Origin: an uncultured Eubacteriales bacterium
GTDB taxonomy: Bacteria > Bacillota > Clostridia > Oscillospirales > Acutalibacteraceae
Length of the DNA: 64,000 bases
Direction: 5' to 3'
Assembly: GCA_948823415.1 (NCBI GenBank)
Contig: CAQKRU010000001.1
Coordinates: forward strand, 1 to 64,000
The translations under genes and the position numbers were made by a program. Shown here piece by piece: positions 7,509-16,501 of the stretch (position 1 is its first letter; every line of letters begins with the position of its first letter). Below the pieces are notes generated by a model. That model worked only from the letters and a program-made list of their open reading frames with translations. It was not told the origin of the DNA and did no database searches.

Positions 7509-8225
7509 ATGAAAAAGGCTCACAACACGCGGATGCGTCTGGATGAACGGCTTTATTTGTGCGCAAAAAATGTTCGGCTTGGCTCTACCGTTGCCGACGT
7601 CGGCGCCGATCATGCTTATCTTGCGATTTGGCTTGTTTTGAATAGGGTTTGCCCGCGTGCGATTGCAACGGACTTGCGTGCGGGGCCTTTGCGAAACGCC
7701 CAAAAAAACATCTTTAAATATGGCGTTGCGGATAAAATTGAAACTTGGCTTTCTGACGGGCTTGACGCTGTTTTCCCTGCCAAAGTGGATGACATTATCA
7801 TTGCTGGAATGGGCGGCGAGCTGATTATGCAGATCATCGCGCGCGCTGATTGGCTTAAGGACCCCGCTAAGCACTTGGTTTTGCAGCCTATGTCTGGCGA
7901 GGTGGAGTTACGCGAATTTTTGGCCTCTCAGAAGTTTAAAATTGTTGCGGAGCAAGCGGCGGTCTCTTGCAGCAAGGTTTACACCGTTATGTCGGTCTTT
8001 TTTGACGCTAACTTTCGCCGTTGCGATGAGCTTTATCCTTATATTGGCCGGCTTGGCAACGATTTGACTGCTGAGAATCGGCTTTACATTGAGCGGACTA
8101 TTCGCGATTTGAGCAACAAGCTTAGTGGCTTTTTGGCTACTCAAAATTTTGAGAAATCCGCCGAGTTGCAAGGTATAATCGCGCGGCTCGAAGATATTTG
8201 TAAGGGAGATTGTAGAAATGACTAG
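7509..8225 (+). CDS. trmK: tRNA (adenine(22)-N(1))-methyltransferase
   Basis: TrmK methylates A22 of tRNAs using SAM. The 238-residue protein starts with MRLDERLYLCAKNV and has the SAM-binding motif I as VADVGADHAYLAIWL (~residues 29-43), then ATDLRAGPLRNAQKN, and the catalytic-region motif IIIAGMGGELIMQII. VLQPMSGEVELREFL is also typical. The C-terminal third is a helical domain. The stop overlaps the start of the Nif3-like gene by 8 bases; this pairing is conserved in Firmicutes (trmK-yqfO in Bacillus). Confidence 0.92.
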   Translation: MKKAHNTRMRLDERLYLCAKNVRLGSTVADVGADHAYLAIWLVLNRVCPRAIATDLRAGPLRNAQKNIFKYGVADKIETWLSDGLDAVFPAKVDDIIIAGMGGELIMQIIARADWLKDPAKHLVLQPMSGEVELREFLASQKFKIVAEQAAVSCSKVYTVMSVFFDANFRRCDELYPYIGRLGNDLTAENRLYIERTIRDLSNKLSGFLATQNFEKSAELQGIIARLEDICKGDCRND

Positions 8226-8997
8226 GGTTTTGGATATATTTGAATTTATCGATGGCTTTGCGCCTTTTGATTCTGCCATGGATTTCGACAATGTTGGCGT
8301 TTTGGTGGGCAACGAACAGGCTCCGGTTGAGCGCTGCTTGTTGGCTCTTGACGTGACTTTGGACGTTATCGAGGAGGCTAAAAGCCTTGGTGCTAGCTTG
8401 ATTGTGAGCCATCATCCTGTGATTTTTGAGGCTATTCGGGCTTTAAAGCATGATTCTATCCCGCATGTTTTGGCTAGGAATGGGATTTCGGTAATTTGTG
8501 CTCACACAAACCTAGATATGGCGCCATTTGGCGTGAACTCCTGTTTAGCGGAGGCCCTTTCTTTGCGCGATCTAACTGCTTTGGCTAATTACGAATCTAA
8601 GATTGGCCCGCGGCCTGAGGGTTTGATTGGCGTTATGGAGAATGTTTGCAATTGCCATGAACTTGCTGCTTTGGTTAAAGATCGCCTTGGTTGCGCGGGT
8701 TTGCGGTATCTTCCTACTGACCGAGGCATACGGCGGGTTGCTATTTGCTCTGGTGCGGGCGGAGGTCTCATTGGGGCAGCGATTTCTGAGGGTGCCGATG
8801 CTTTTGTTACAGGTGAGATCAAGCATCACGAGATTTTGATGGCTTTGCAGCACGGTATTTGCGTTGTGGATGCGGGGCATTTTAAGACGGAGGACGTTGT
8901 TATCTTGCCTCTTACGAAAAAATTGTCTGAGAACTTCGGTGGCGTCGAGTTTATTAAGTCTAAAACCTGCACGGATCCCATGAAATACCTCGTTTGA
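8218..8997 (+). CDS. Nif3-like dinuclear metal centre protein (YqfO family)
   Basis: The 259-residue protein is a Nif3 / GTP cyclohydrolase I type 2 family member. Metal-ligand motifs are visible: DNVGVLVGNE, then SHHPVIFEAIRALKH (two His), AHTNLDMAPFGVN, and near the C-terminus TGEIKHHEILMA and DAGHFKTEDVV. Structures of relatives show a hexameric toroid with two metal ions per subunit. The physiological role is uncertain. It lacks the inserted PII-like domain of the longer YqfO form. It overlaps trmK and is probably translationally coupled to it. Confidence 0.9.
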   Translation: MTRVLDIFEFIDGFAPFDSAMDFDNVGVLVGNEQAPVERCLLALDVTLDVIEEAKSLGASLIVSHHPVIFEAIRALKHDSIPHVLARNGISVICAHTNLDMAPFGVNSCLAEALSLRDLTALANYESKIGPRPEGLIGVMENVCNCHELAALVKDRLGCAGLRYLPTDRGIRRVAICSGAGGGLIGAAISEGADAFVTGEIKHHEILMALQHGICVVDAGHFKTEDVVILPLTKKLSENFGGVEFIKSKTCTDPMKYLV

Positions 8998-9159
8998 CGC
9001 ACTTTAATTCTGACTTTTCCCCATATTACTTACATACGATTATACCATTATGGAAAATGTGAAAAATTTTTGCCAAAATCGATTTATTTTTAAGCCAATT
9101 GACTATGAATCCGCTCTGTTTCTGCTCTTTTTATCGTTTTCTTTTTTTGAAAAAAACTG

Positions 9160-9188
9160 TTGACGCGAAACTGTATGTAGAGTATAAT
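9160..9188 (+). promoter_or_regulatory. sigma-A-type promoter for nrdD-nrdG
   Basis: TTGACG at 9160-9165 and TATAAT at 9183-9188 are 17 bases apart. The start would be near 9195, so both candidate NrdR boxes would cover the -10 and the initial transcribed region. The rest of the gap from 8998 holds nothing I recognise. Confidence 0.72.
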
Positions 9189-9225
9189 TAGTATTAGCAA
9201 CAGGTTTGGCCACAAGATGTTGTGG
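9179..9225 (+). promoter_or_regulatory. tandem candidate NrdR boxes
   Basis: The 16-base palindrome CCACAAGATGTTGTGG (9210-9225) fits the NrdR box (consensus ACACWATATATWGTGT) at 12 positions, including the conserved C, A, AT, T and G. Exactly 31 bases upstream, AGAGTATAATTAGTAT (9179-9194) fits more weakly (about 11 positions) and overlaps the -10. NrdR boxes occur in pairs about 31-32 bases apart, which is the main reason for the call. NrdR would repress the reductase operon when dATP is plentiful. Confidence 0.6.
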
Positions 9226-9255
9226 TTCTATTTTGATAAGGAGGGTTCTTTTATT

Positions 9256-11640
9256 ATGATTGACACTATTACTAAAAAAATTGGAAGGAAACCTGATTTT
9301 TGTACTATAAAGACTATTACTAAACGCGATGGCAGAAAAACTGAGTTTAACAGGGATAAAGTCGCTCAAGCAATTTTTAAGGCCGCTATTAAGATGGGCG
9401 GGGATGATTTTGACCTCTCTAAACGCCTTGCTGACCAGGTTGTTGAATACCTCGAGAGTGAACAGCCCGCCGAGGTTACTGTTGAGCACGTTCAGGACGT
9501 TGTTGAGAAAATTCTTATTGAGAATGGTCACGCTCTGACGGCTAAGGAATATATTTTGTACCGCTTCGAGCGCACCCGCGCTAGGGAAATGAACTCTAAG
9601 CTGATGAAGACTTATGAGGATTTGACCTTTAAATCGGCTAAAGACAATGACGTGAAGCGCGAAAACGCCAATATTAACGGCGATACGGCTATGGGGACTA
9701 TGCTGAAGTACGGTTCGGAGGGCGCTAAGCAATTTTACGAGATGTATATACTTGACCCTCGCTTTGCTAAAGCCCACTCTAACGGCGATATTCATATTCA
9801 TGATTTGGACTTTTTGACTTTGACTACTACTTGCTGCCAGATTGATTTGGACAAATTATTTACTGGCGGGTTTTCTACTGGGCACGGCTTTTTGCGCGAG
9901 CCGAATGATATTATAAGTTACGCAGCTTTGGCTTGTATCGCTATTCAGGCTAATCAGAACGACCAGCACGGCGGCCAGAGTGTGCCTAATTTTGATTACG
10001 CTTTGGCGAAGGGCGTGGCTAAGACTTATCGCAAGGCTTACCGTCAAAATATGGTTAAGGCTTTGGAGATTTTGACTGGTTGCGAGGATCCTGCTGCTTT
10101 ATATGAGGGAATTTTCTCTCGCGCTCAGGGTGAGGTTGGCGATTCTCCGTCTTTGGAAAATGGCCAGGCTTACATGGCTCGCGAGCTCGAGCTTTTGAGT
10201 GAGGTTCTTGGTGACGATCGCTCTGCTAAAAAAGTGCAGAAATTTGCTTATAATCACGCTACTGAAGAGACTAACCGCGCGACCTACCAGGCTATGGAGG
10301 CTTTGGTTCATAATTTGAACACCATGCACTCGCGCGCCGGGGCGCAGGTTCCTTTTAGCTCCATCAACTACGGCACCGACACTACACCTGAGGGCCGGCT
10401 TGTTATTAAGAATATTCTTTTGGCGACTGAGAAGGGCCTTGGAAACGGCGAGACGCCTATTTTTCCTATTCATATTTTTAAGGTTAAGGAGGGCGTTAAC
10501 TACAACCCTTCTGACCCGAACTACGATCTGTTTAAGCTGGCTTGCAGGGTTAGCGCTAAGCGGTTGTTTCCGAATTTCTCTTTTATTGACGCGCCTTTTA
10601 ATTTGAAGTATTATCGCGCTGGGCGCCCTGAGACTGAGGCTGCTTATATGGGCTGCCGGACTCGCGTGGTTGCTAATCATTTTGACCCGACTAAGGAGAT
10701 CGTTAATGGCCGCGGAAATTTGAGCTTTACTTCTATAAATTTGCCGAGGTTGGCTATTGAGAGCAAACAGAACATCGACGTTTTTTACAAGTTGCTGAAT
10801 GATAGGATTGACTTGGTTATTGAGCAACTTTTGGCTCGGTTTGAGCTGCAGGCTGTTAAGACTATTCGGAACTTTCCTTTTCTTATGGGGCAGGGCGTTT
10901 GGATTGACTCTGACCGCTTGGGGATGGACGAGAGCGTTCGCGAAGTCTTGAAGCACGGCACTTTGACTACTGGGTTTATTGGGTTGGCTGAATGCTTGAA
11001 GGCTTTGACGGGTAAACATCACGGTGAGAGTGAGAGCTCGCAGAAGCTGGGGCTTGAGATTATTGGTCATATGAGGGCGCGCATGGATGAGGCTACCGAG
11101 AAGTATAATATGAACTTCTCTTTGATTGCGACGCCGGCGGAGGGGCTTTCTGGCCGATTTGTGCGCATGGATGCTAAGAAATACGGCAAAATTCCTGGCA
11201 TTACCGACAGGGACTATTATACCAACTCCTTCCACGTGCCGGTTTATTACAATATTTCGGCTTTTGATAAGATTAAGAAAGAGGCTCCTTACCACGAGCT
11301 TACTAATGGCGGCCATATTTCTTATGTTGAGCTCGATGGCGACCCTTCGAAGAATCTTGACGCTTTTGAGCAAATTGTCCGCTGCATGAAGGAGTCTGGC
11401 ATTGGGTACGGCTCTATTAATCACCCTGTCGACCGCGACCCTGTTTGCGGGTTCACTGGCATTATTGACGACGTTTGCCCTCAATGCGGCCGTAAGGAAG
11501 CTCCGGGGACTCCTGGGTTTGAGCGCATTCGCAGAATTACTGGATATTTGGTCGGTACGGTTGATCGCTTTAACAACGCTAAACGGGCTGAGGAGCGCGA
11601 TCGCGTGAAGCATGCGGTTGAGGTTGATTGCTGCAACTAA
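9256..11640 (+). CDS. nrdD: anaerobic (class III) ribonucleoside-triphosphate reductase
   Basis: NrdD makes deoxyribonucleotides from ribonucleotides without oxygen, using a glycyl radical. The protein is 794 residues from ATG 9256, chosen because AGGAGGG precedes it; the frame extends to 9217 but that would start inside the operator. An ATP-cone comes first (TITKRDGRKTEF to ILYRFERTRAR). The catalytic body follows, with NGDIHIHDLDF and QNDQHGGQSVPNFDYAL. At the C-terminus are a Cys-rich zinc site (CGFTGIIDDVCPQCG) and the radical motif RRITGYLVGT, with the glycine near residue 763. The activase nrdG follows, so this is a complete working pair. Confidence 0.96.
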   Translation: MIDTITKKIGRKPDFCTIKTITKRDGRKTEFNRDKVAQAIFKAAIKMGGDDFDLSKRLADQVVEYLESEQPAEVTVEHVQDVVEKILIENGHALTAKEYILYRFERTRAREMNSKLMKTYEDLTFKSAKDNDVKRENANINGDTAMGTMLKYGSEGAKQFYEMYILDPRFAKAHSNGDIHIHDLDFLTLTTTCCQIDLDKLFTGGFSTGHGFLREPNDIISYAALACIAIQANQNDQHGGQSVPNFDYALAKGVAKTYRKAYRQNMVKALEILTGCEDPAALYEGIFSRAQGEVGDSPSLENGQAYMARELELLSEVLGDDRSAKKVQKFAYNHATEETNRATYQAMEALVHNLNTMHSRAGAQVPFSSINYGTDTTPEGRLVIKNILLATEKGLGNGETPIFPIHIFKVKEGVNYNPSDPNYDLFKLACRVSAKRLFPNFSFIDAPFNLKYYRAGRPETEAAYMGCRTRVVANHFDPTKEIVNGRGNLSFTSINLPRLAIESKQNIDVFYKLLNDRIDLVIEQLLARFELQAVKTIRNFPFLMGQGVWIDSDRLGMDESVREVLKHGTLTTGFIGLAECLKALTGKHHGESESSQKLGLEIIGHMRARMDEATEKYNMNFSLIATPAEGLSGRFVRMDAKKYGKIPGITDRDYYTNSFHVPVYYNISAFDKIKKEAPYHELTNGGHISYVELDGDPSKNLDAFEQIVRCMKESGIGYGSINHPVDRDPVCGFTGIIDDVCPQCGRKEAPGTPGFERIRRITGYLVGTVDRFNNAKRAEERDRVKHAVEVDCCN

Positions 11641-11658
11641 GTTTGCTTTTGCTTATTG

Positions 11659-11682
11659 GGCCTAGCTTCTTTTGGCTAGGCC
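11659..11682 (+). other. hairpin between nrdD and nrdG
   Basis: GGCCTAGC (11659-11666) and GCTAGGCC (11675-11682) form an 8-bp perfect stem with an 8-base loop. No U-tract follows, so it is more likely an RNA-stability or processing element in the dicistronic message than a terminator. Confidence 0.5.
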
Positions 11683-11719
11683 TGTGCTATGCTGCTGTGT
11701 GGAAGGGTGTGCTGTTGGT

Positions 11720-12226
11720 TTGAGTAAGTTGAGGGTTGCTGGGATTGTTGCGGAGTCCATTGTGGATGGCCCGGGGCTGCGGTTTGTGATTTTTGCGCAG
11801 GGCTGTTTGCACCACTGCAAGGGCTGTCATAACCCTTCAACTTTTGACGTTAACGGCGGAACCTTGATGGATACTGACGACTTGATTGCTAAGATTAAAA
11901 AAAATCCGCTTTTGAAGGGCGTTACTTTCTCTGGTGGTGAGCCTTTTTTGCAGGCTAGTGCTTTCTCTGAGATAGCTAAGGAGTGCCATTTGATGGGCTT
12001 GGACTTGCTCTCCTATACTGGTTACACTTTTGAAGAGCTTATTGCTGGGTTTGACGATCATCCTGAATGGAAGTCTCTTTTAGAAAACATCGACATTTTG
12101 ATTGATGGCCCTTTTATTGAGGAGAAAAAAAGTTTGATGCTTTTATTTCGAGGTTCGTCGAATCAGAGGATCCTCAATGCGCCGAGTTCCTTGCTTAGTC
12201 TTAGTCCGGTTTTGATGGATTTATAG
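11720..12226 (+). CDS. nrdG: anaerobic ribonucleotide reductase activating protein
   Basis: NrdG is a radical SAM enzyme that puts the glycyl radical on NrdD. The iron-sulfur motif CLHHCKGC is present as GCLHHCKGCHNPSTFD, preceded by VDGPGLRFVIFAQ. GVTFSGGEPFLQA is the SAM-contact motif, and IDILIDGPF closes the core. The frame is open upstream to 11672. I prefer TTG at 11720, which has GGAAGGGTG about 10 bases before it and gives 168 residues; GTG at 11699 is an alternative. It lies 79 bases after nrdD in the same transcript and ends at a strong terminator. Confidence 0.92.
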   Translation: MSKLRVAGIVAESIVDGPGLRFVIFAQGCLHHCKGCHNPSTFDVNGGTLMDTDDLIAKIKKNPLLKGVTFSGGEPFLQASAFSEIAKECHLMGLDLLSYTGYTFEELIAGFDDHPEWKSLLENIDILIDGPFIEEKKSLMLLFRGSSNQRILNAPSSLLSLSPVLMDL

Positions 12227-12254
12227 TTTTTGATTTTTATATTTTTAATTTGCA

Positions 12255-12297
12255 AAAAAGTAGAATGTTTTATTTTGGCATTCTACTTTTTGTTTTT
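12255..12297. terminator. bidirectional terminator between nrdG and the XRE regulator
   Basis: AAAAAGTAGAATG pairs perfectly with CATTCTACTTTTT over 13 bp with an 11-base loop, followed by TGTTTTTTTC on the plus strand. The matching A-run on the other side also serves the minus-strand gene, whose stop codon lies within it. Confidence 0.88.
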
Positions 12298-12915
12298 TTC
12301 TTTATTAATTTTTGAATCCTCACAAAGCTCGATGAAATAGCCTTTTTGTCCGTTTTGTGCCGCCTTTTTGCACTGCGAAATCGCTAACTCTAGCAAATCT
12401 ATATCCGGCGTTATTTCGGTTTTGTTTATCAGCTGCCCCGTTTTTTCCTCTATTTCGTAAGTTTCCAATATCGTCCTTGCCACTACAGCTCTTGCTTGCA
12501 GCGAGGTTTGGCAATGTACCGCCAGTAATTGCAATAGCGCTATCCACGAGCTGCCGTGTGTTCCGCTCATTAGGTAGATTAATTCTTTTTTCTCTTTTGC
12601 GCTTGTATTTTTTATTAGGTTCGATAAAATCTCACAGAGCTCCGCCTCGTTGTGCTGCCGATTTTTGCCCTCAAAGAACTGCGGATACAAAAATTCCATA
12701 TAATATTTTGTTGGGTTTAGCCCAAGCAGCCGGAACCACTCGGCCGCTTGAAACAAATTTGGCGCACTTAGCCCCTTTTCCCAATTCTGTATCGTCTTTT
12801 TTGAAACGCCCAAGCCTAGCGCCATGAACTCCTGCGACTTGCCAGTGTCGGCTCTAGACTGCCACCACATTTTGGAAAAACGTTTCGCTCTTTCTATCCG
12901 CGACTCATCGTACAT
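12283..12915 (-). CDS. XRE-family helix-turn-helix regulator
   Basis: The 210-residue protein has an N-terminal XRE/Cro DNA-binding domain at about residues 20-65: KSQEFMALGLGVSKKTIQNW then EKGLSAPNLFQAAEWFRLLGL. The remaining ~140 residues are predicted helical, with KNTSAKEKKELIYLMSGTHGSSW in the middle, and match no ligand-binding domain I recognise. The C-terminus is very Lys/Asn-rich (INKEKNKK). It stands alone between a bidirectional terminator and an AT-rich gap, and its targets cannot be read from context. A possible -10 lies in the AT-rich stretch near 12980. Confidence 0.82.
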   Translation of the reverse strand: MYDESRIERAKRFSKMWWQSRADTGKSQEFMALGLGVSKKTIQNWEKGLSAPNLFQAAEWFRLLGLNPTKYYMEFLYPQFFEGKNRQHNEAELCEILSNLIKNTSAKEKKELIYLMSGTHGSSWIALLQLLAVHCQTSLQARAVVARTILETYEIEEKTGQLINKTEITPDIDLLELAISQCKKAAQNGQKGYFIELCEDSKINKEKNKK

Positions 12916-12984
12916 TTTTCACACCACCGAAAAATAATTATCCAACATCGTTTTAAAATAGAGTAAAATATTTCCTTCTTATAA

Positions 12985-13015
12985 TATAAAAAATGGAGGG
13001 CCAAAAAGGACCCTC
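12985..13015 (-). terminator. inverted repeat, possible minus-strand terminator
   Basis: On the minus strand GAGGGTCC and GGCCCTC pair around TTTTT with one bulged base, followed by CATTTTTTATA. It could stop transcripts that read leftward past tadA. The 12916-13386 gap otherwise contains no gene. It is AT-rich, with a possible -10 (TATACT at 13338) for the next gene but no good -35. Confidence 0.45.
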
Positions 13016-13386
13016 AAATTTGCCTCAAAATGTATCTTTATAACTGCTGACATTTTTATACATCCGCACTAAAATTTAACATAAAATAATTATAATTATA
13101 ATCTAAACCAGAAAGGGTACTTAGTAAAAATATAATCAAATTTTATATGTCTACAAAATCCATGCTCCATGCTCAAAAAATATAAATTTTCAACAGCAAC
13201 GAATCAGCTAAAAAGTAAAATAAATTACATTTTTTAACACAAAAACACATTATTTACCATAACATGATTTCTTGCAATTGTCAATAATATTTTAAAAATC
13301 AGATGGAACTTCGACAAACGCTGGCAGATGCATCTAGTATACTTTTAACATCGCAAAACTACTTTGTGCAAGGAGAGAAATAAATT

Positions 13387-13674
13387 ATGGAAAGAGTGCA
13401 AATATGTAAATACATCAAAAATTATTCTAAAATAGAAAAAATTCAGACCGAGCATCAAGTAATCTACAGTGCCGAGGCGCTTTTAGATGACATTTTTCTA
13501 AGCGTTGTACATATTCAGCCCGGGCAAGATGATTACTATGTAAAACGCCAGTGCAGCGGGATTCTCCCCGACCACGCTAAAAATATCATGCTTTTTATGT
13601 ACGAGAACAGCATCGATGTTGGCGGCTTTTTGGACGTGCTGCAAGAACTCTCGGTAAAGTACACCGAAATTTAG
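13387..13674 (+). CDS. small protein of unknown function
   Basis: I do not recognise this 95-residue protein with certainty. It is soluble and mixed in charge, with YKRQ-type basic patches, two Cys, and a C-terminal segment ILPDHAKNIMLFMYENSIDV then FLDVLQEL. That last pattern recalls the small clostridial DUF6514 proteins, whose C-terminal helix pair has a similar layout, but the match is only suggestive. The ATG has AAGGAGAG 8 bases upstream, supporting real translation. It converges with tadA, 12 bases apart, and has no operon partner. Confidence 0.65.
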   Translation: MERVQICKYIKNYSKIEKIQTEHQVIYSAEALLDDIFLSVVHIQPGQDDYYVKRQCSGILPDHAKNIMLFMYENSIDVGGFLDVLQELSVKYTEI

Positions 13675-13686
13675 ATTTAGTCGGCC

Positions 13687-14142
13687 TTATTGTGCCCGCA
13701 ACTCTTTAAAGAAGTCTGTTAGCATCTTCGCGCACTCTTCTTCTAAAATACCGCTCTTTAACGATGGTTTGTGATTATACGGCTGCTCGAACAGATTTAT
13801 AACCGATCCGCATGAGCCTGCCTTGAGGTCGTGCGCCCCGAAAACTAGCCGTTCTATGCGAGAATTTATAATCGCACCGGCACACATCGGGCAAGGCTCT
13901 AGCGTTACAAAAAGTTCGCATCCGCACAGCCGCCATCCGCCCAGCGCCTGGCACGCGTTGTTTATTGCCTCTATTTCTGCATGATAGAGCGCATTTTTTT
14001 TGCCTTCTCTTCGGTTGCGCCCCGTCGCGATTATGACTCCATCCCTCACTATGACGGCGCCTACGGGCACCTCGTCTTCTGAGTATGCCTCTCGTGCAAG
14101 CTTTAGCGCCTCCGCCATAAAGTAATTGTCGTCCGGTTGCAA
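13687..14142 (-). CDS. tadA: tRNA-specific adenosine deaminase
   Basis: TadA converts A34 to inosine in tRNA-Arg(ACG), letting one tRNA read several Arg codons. The 151-residue protein has the deaminase zinc site: HAEIEAINNAC with the catalytic Glu, and TLEPCPMCAGAII supplying the two Cys ligands. The start YFMAEALKLAREAYSEDEVP and the segment RLVFGAHDLKAGSCGS are typical of TadA rather than cytidine deaminase. It is the last gene of a long leftward run, 33 bases after the Met-gamma-lyase-family gene. Confidence 0.94.
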   Translation of the reverse strand: MQPDDNYFMAEALKLAREAYSEDEVPVGAVIVRDGVIIATGRNRREGKKNALYHAEIEAINNACQALGGWRLCGCELFVTLEPCPMCAGAIINSRIERLVFGAHDLKAGSCGSVINLFEQPYNHKPSLKSGILEEECAKMLTDFFKELRAQ

Positions 14143-14175
14143 GCCTTCAACCCCTAACCTACATGTAAAATATCC

Positions 14176-15441
14176 TTAAATTGCGTTTGTGCCGCGGTTT
14201 TTGAGGACCTCATCTGCTGCCATCATGACGGCGACCTTTGCGCTATGAAAGTTGAGTCCGCCCTGCAGGAACACCGCGTATGGTTCCCGAAGTGGCGCGT
14301 CCGCCGAGAGCTCTATGGATGCCCCCTGCGTGAAAGTCCCCGCCGCCATTATGATCTTGTTGTCGTACCCCGGCATGTCCCACGGTTCCGGCTTCACAAA
14401 AGAGTCCACCGGCGACGCCGCCTGGATGCTTTGGCAAAACGAGATCAAATTTTCTGCATTGCCGAGCTTTATCACCTGGACGATGTCGCTTCTAGGCTCA
14501 TTGTATCTGGGAAAAACCTCATAGCCCAAAAGCTCAAACAACGCGGCCGAAAAAATGGCAGTCTTCAAAGCTTCCCCCGTAGCGTGCGGCGCATTGAACA
14601 GCCCCATAAAGAGCTCCCTGTTTAGCCCCAGCGTCGCGCCCACCTCCTTGCCCGTACCTGGCGTCGTTAAGCGATATGAGCACTGTTCGACCAAATCTTT
14701 CCGTCCTGCGATGTAGCCTCCCGTTCGCGCCAAGCCTCCGCCCGGGTTCTTTATGAGCGACCCTGCAATTAAGTCCACCCCATTCTGCAGCGGTTCCTCA
14801 CATCCTACGAATTCTCCATAGCAATTATCCAGCATCACAATGCAGTTTGGCGCGATTTTCTTGGCCAAATGAGCGACTTTTCCTATGTTATCGATCGACA
14901 AAGCCCCACGCATGCTGTATCCTCGGGATCTTTGCATATAGACCATTTTAGTGTCGCATTTTATGGGTTTTTCTATTGTGGAAAAATCCAGCGATCCGTC
15001 CGATGCCAGCGGGACTTCTTCATAATTTATCCCAAATTCTTTTAAAGAGCCCGAGCTAGCCCTGGCCACCCCAATGACGCCCTGCAAAGTGTCGTAAGGC
15101 GCGCCCGTTACGCTTATGATCGTGTCTCCAGGGCGGAGCACTCCAAAAAGCGCGACAGTTAGGGCATGCGTGCCGCTCACAAAATTGTGCCGGATTATTG
15201 CATCCTCTGCTGCAAAAATCTCCGCAAAGACCCTCTCCAAGACTTCACGTCCGTCGTCGCCATATCCGTAACCCGTGGAGCCCGCAAAATTCCGGTCACT
15301 AACTTTGTTGTCGATAAACGCCTTCAAGACCTTTTGCTGATTGTATTCCGCCATCTCGCCGACTTTTTTGAACTCCGGCGCGCACAACTCCTGCGCCCTT
15401 CGCGCTAATTTTTCTATTTTTTCGTTTACCTCAAAAAACAT
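14176..15441 (-). CDS. PLP-dependent methionine gamma-lyase / aluminium-resistance family protein
   Basis: The 421-residue protein matches the Met_gamma_lyase family (Bacillus YnbB type), fold-type I PLP enzymes of unknown substrate. Diagnostic stretches are FAGSTGYGYGDDGREVLE near residue 53, RHNFVSGTHALTVALFGVLRPGD, and the PLP-lysine region DLIAGSLIKNPGGGLARTGG. The name is historical: relatives were linked to aluminium resistance, but activity on methionine is not established for this branch. The start at 15441 has GGAGACGCG upstream at a long distance. It is in the leftward gene run between the M42 peptidases and tadA. Confidence 0.9.
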   Translation of the reverse strand: MFFEVNEKIEKLARRAQELCAPEFKKVGEMAEYNQQKVLKAFIDNKVSDRNFAGSTGYGYGDDGREVLERVFAEIFAAEDAIIRHNFVSGTHALTVALFGVLRPGDTIISVTGAPYDTLQGVIGVARASSGSLKEFGINYEEVPLASDGSLDFSTIEKPIKCDTKMVYMQRSRGYSMRGALSIDNIGKVAHLAKKIAPNCIVMLDNCYGEFVGCEEPLQNGVDLIAGSLIKNPGGGLARTGGYIAGRKDLVEQCSYRLTTPGTGKEVGATLGLNRELFMGLFNAPHATGEALKTAIFSAALFELLGYEVFPRYNEPRSDIVQVIKLGNAENLISFCQSIQAASPVDSFVKPEPWDMPGYDNKIIMAAGTFTQGASIELSADAPLREPYAVFLQGGLNFHSAKVAVMMAADEVLKNRGTNAI

Positions 15442-15469
15442 CTATACAACGCGTCTCCTCGCCATTTTT

Positions 15470-16501
15470 CTAGGCATCACAAATTTTTTCTGCCAACTTT
15501 TCGACCAACTTCTGAGTCTCCCAAATGTCGTCCGCGCAAATCATCCCGCAGGCTGTGTGAAGATATCTGCACGGCAGCGAGACCGCAATAGTCCGGACTC
15601 CCGCACGGGACTGATGAATCGCGCCAGCATCGTTGCCGCCCGCCACCATGGACTTTACCTGCACTTTTATGTCGTTCTCTTTGGCGAGCTTCAGCGCCAA
15701 ATCGTAGAGCCCTCTATCGTATATCGTGTGCTTGTCCATAATCGCGATAACCGCGCCGTTTGAGAGCCTGCACACCTGTTTTTCTGGCACCACTCCTTTT
15801 ATGTCGGCCGCAGTGGTCGCCTCCACCACGATTGCCGCGTCCGGATCTATGCCAAAGGCCGCGACCTTGGCGCCGCGCAGCCCAACTTCCTCTTGCACCA
15901 CAAAAGAAAAATACATGTCAAACGGCAGCTCCCGCTTGATCAAACTGATCAAAACGAAGCATCCTACGCGGTCGTCGAGCGCTTTGGCCTTCACCATACC
16001 ATTTTCGAATTTAAAATTCGCGGGGAATCTCACCCTGTCGCCCGGCATAACGTGTTCCAGCGCCTGTCCTTTGTCCTTGGCCCCGATGTCGATGTGCATG
16101 TCAGCTATGGCGACGCTCTTTTGGCGCTCCTCCGCCTTCAACAGATGCACCGGCTTATCCACGCCGATTACCCCAGCCACCGCCTTCTTGCCCACTGTGA
16201 CAGGCTTACCGCAAACCGCATTTGCATCGATGCCGCCAACTGGCGCGAATTTTAGCAGCCCTTCGTCCGTAACATGCGTCACGATGAACCCGACCTCGTC
16301 CATATGCGCCGAAACCATCAGCTTTTTACCCGCTCTTTTGGCTCCTTTTTTGAATGCAATGATGTTCCCGAGCGCGTCAACCTTCACATCCGCCACAAAC
16401 GGCGAAATCTCGCTTAAAATTATCTCTCTTACGCTGGCCTCATCGCCAGAAACCCCGCTAGTGTCACATAGTCGCTGCAATAAACTTAAATCATCGGCCA
16501 C
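15470..16501 (-). CDS. M42-family metallo-aminopeptidase
   Basis: This 343-residue protein is an M42 (glutamyl aminopeptidase / FrvX / YsdC) enzyme, a cytoplasmic two-metal peptidase that trims short peptides. Metal and catalytic motifs appear in order: SAHMDEVGF (His ligand), AKALDDRVGC (bridging Asp), VVQEEVGLRGAK (catalytic Glu pair), VVEATTAAD, and RYLHTACGMI (last His). It overlaps a second M42 gene by 11 bases, and the two proteins share the same motif set though they have diverged widely. Relatives assemble into tetrahedral dodecamers. Confidence 0.92.
   Translation of the reverse strand: MADDLSLLQRLCDTSGVSGDEASVREIILSEISPFVADVKVDALGNIIAFKKGAKRAGKKLMVSAHMDEVGFIVTHVTDEGLLKFAPVGGIDANAVCGKPVTVGKKAVAGVIGVDKPVHLLKAEERQKSVAIADMHIDIGAKDKGQALEHVMPGDRVRFPANFKFENGMVKAKALDDRVGCFVLISLIKRELPFDMYFSFVVQEEVGLRGAKVAAFGIDPDAAIVVEATTAADIKGVVPEKQVCRLSNGAVIAIMDKHTIYDRGLYDLALKLAKENDIKVQVKSMVAGGNDAGAIHQSRAGVRTIAVSLPCRYLHTACGMICADDIWETQKLVEKLAEKICDA

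Noticed and set aside
9217..9255. TTG 9217 as the nrdD start
   Set aside because: It lies in the NrdR-box palindrome and has no ribosome-binding site; ATG 9256 follows AGGAGGG.
10099..11613. Long open frame on the minus strand opposite nrdD (504 residues)
   Set aside because: It is the antisense shadow of a strongly conserved gene, has a biased composition and no motif or ribosome-binding site.
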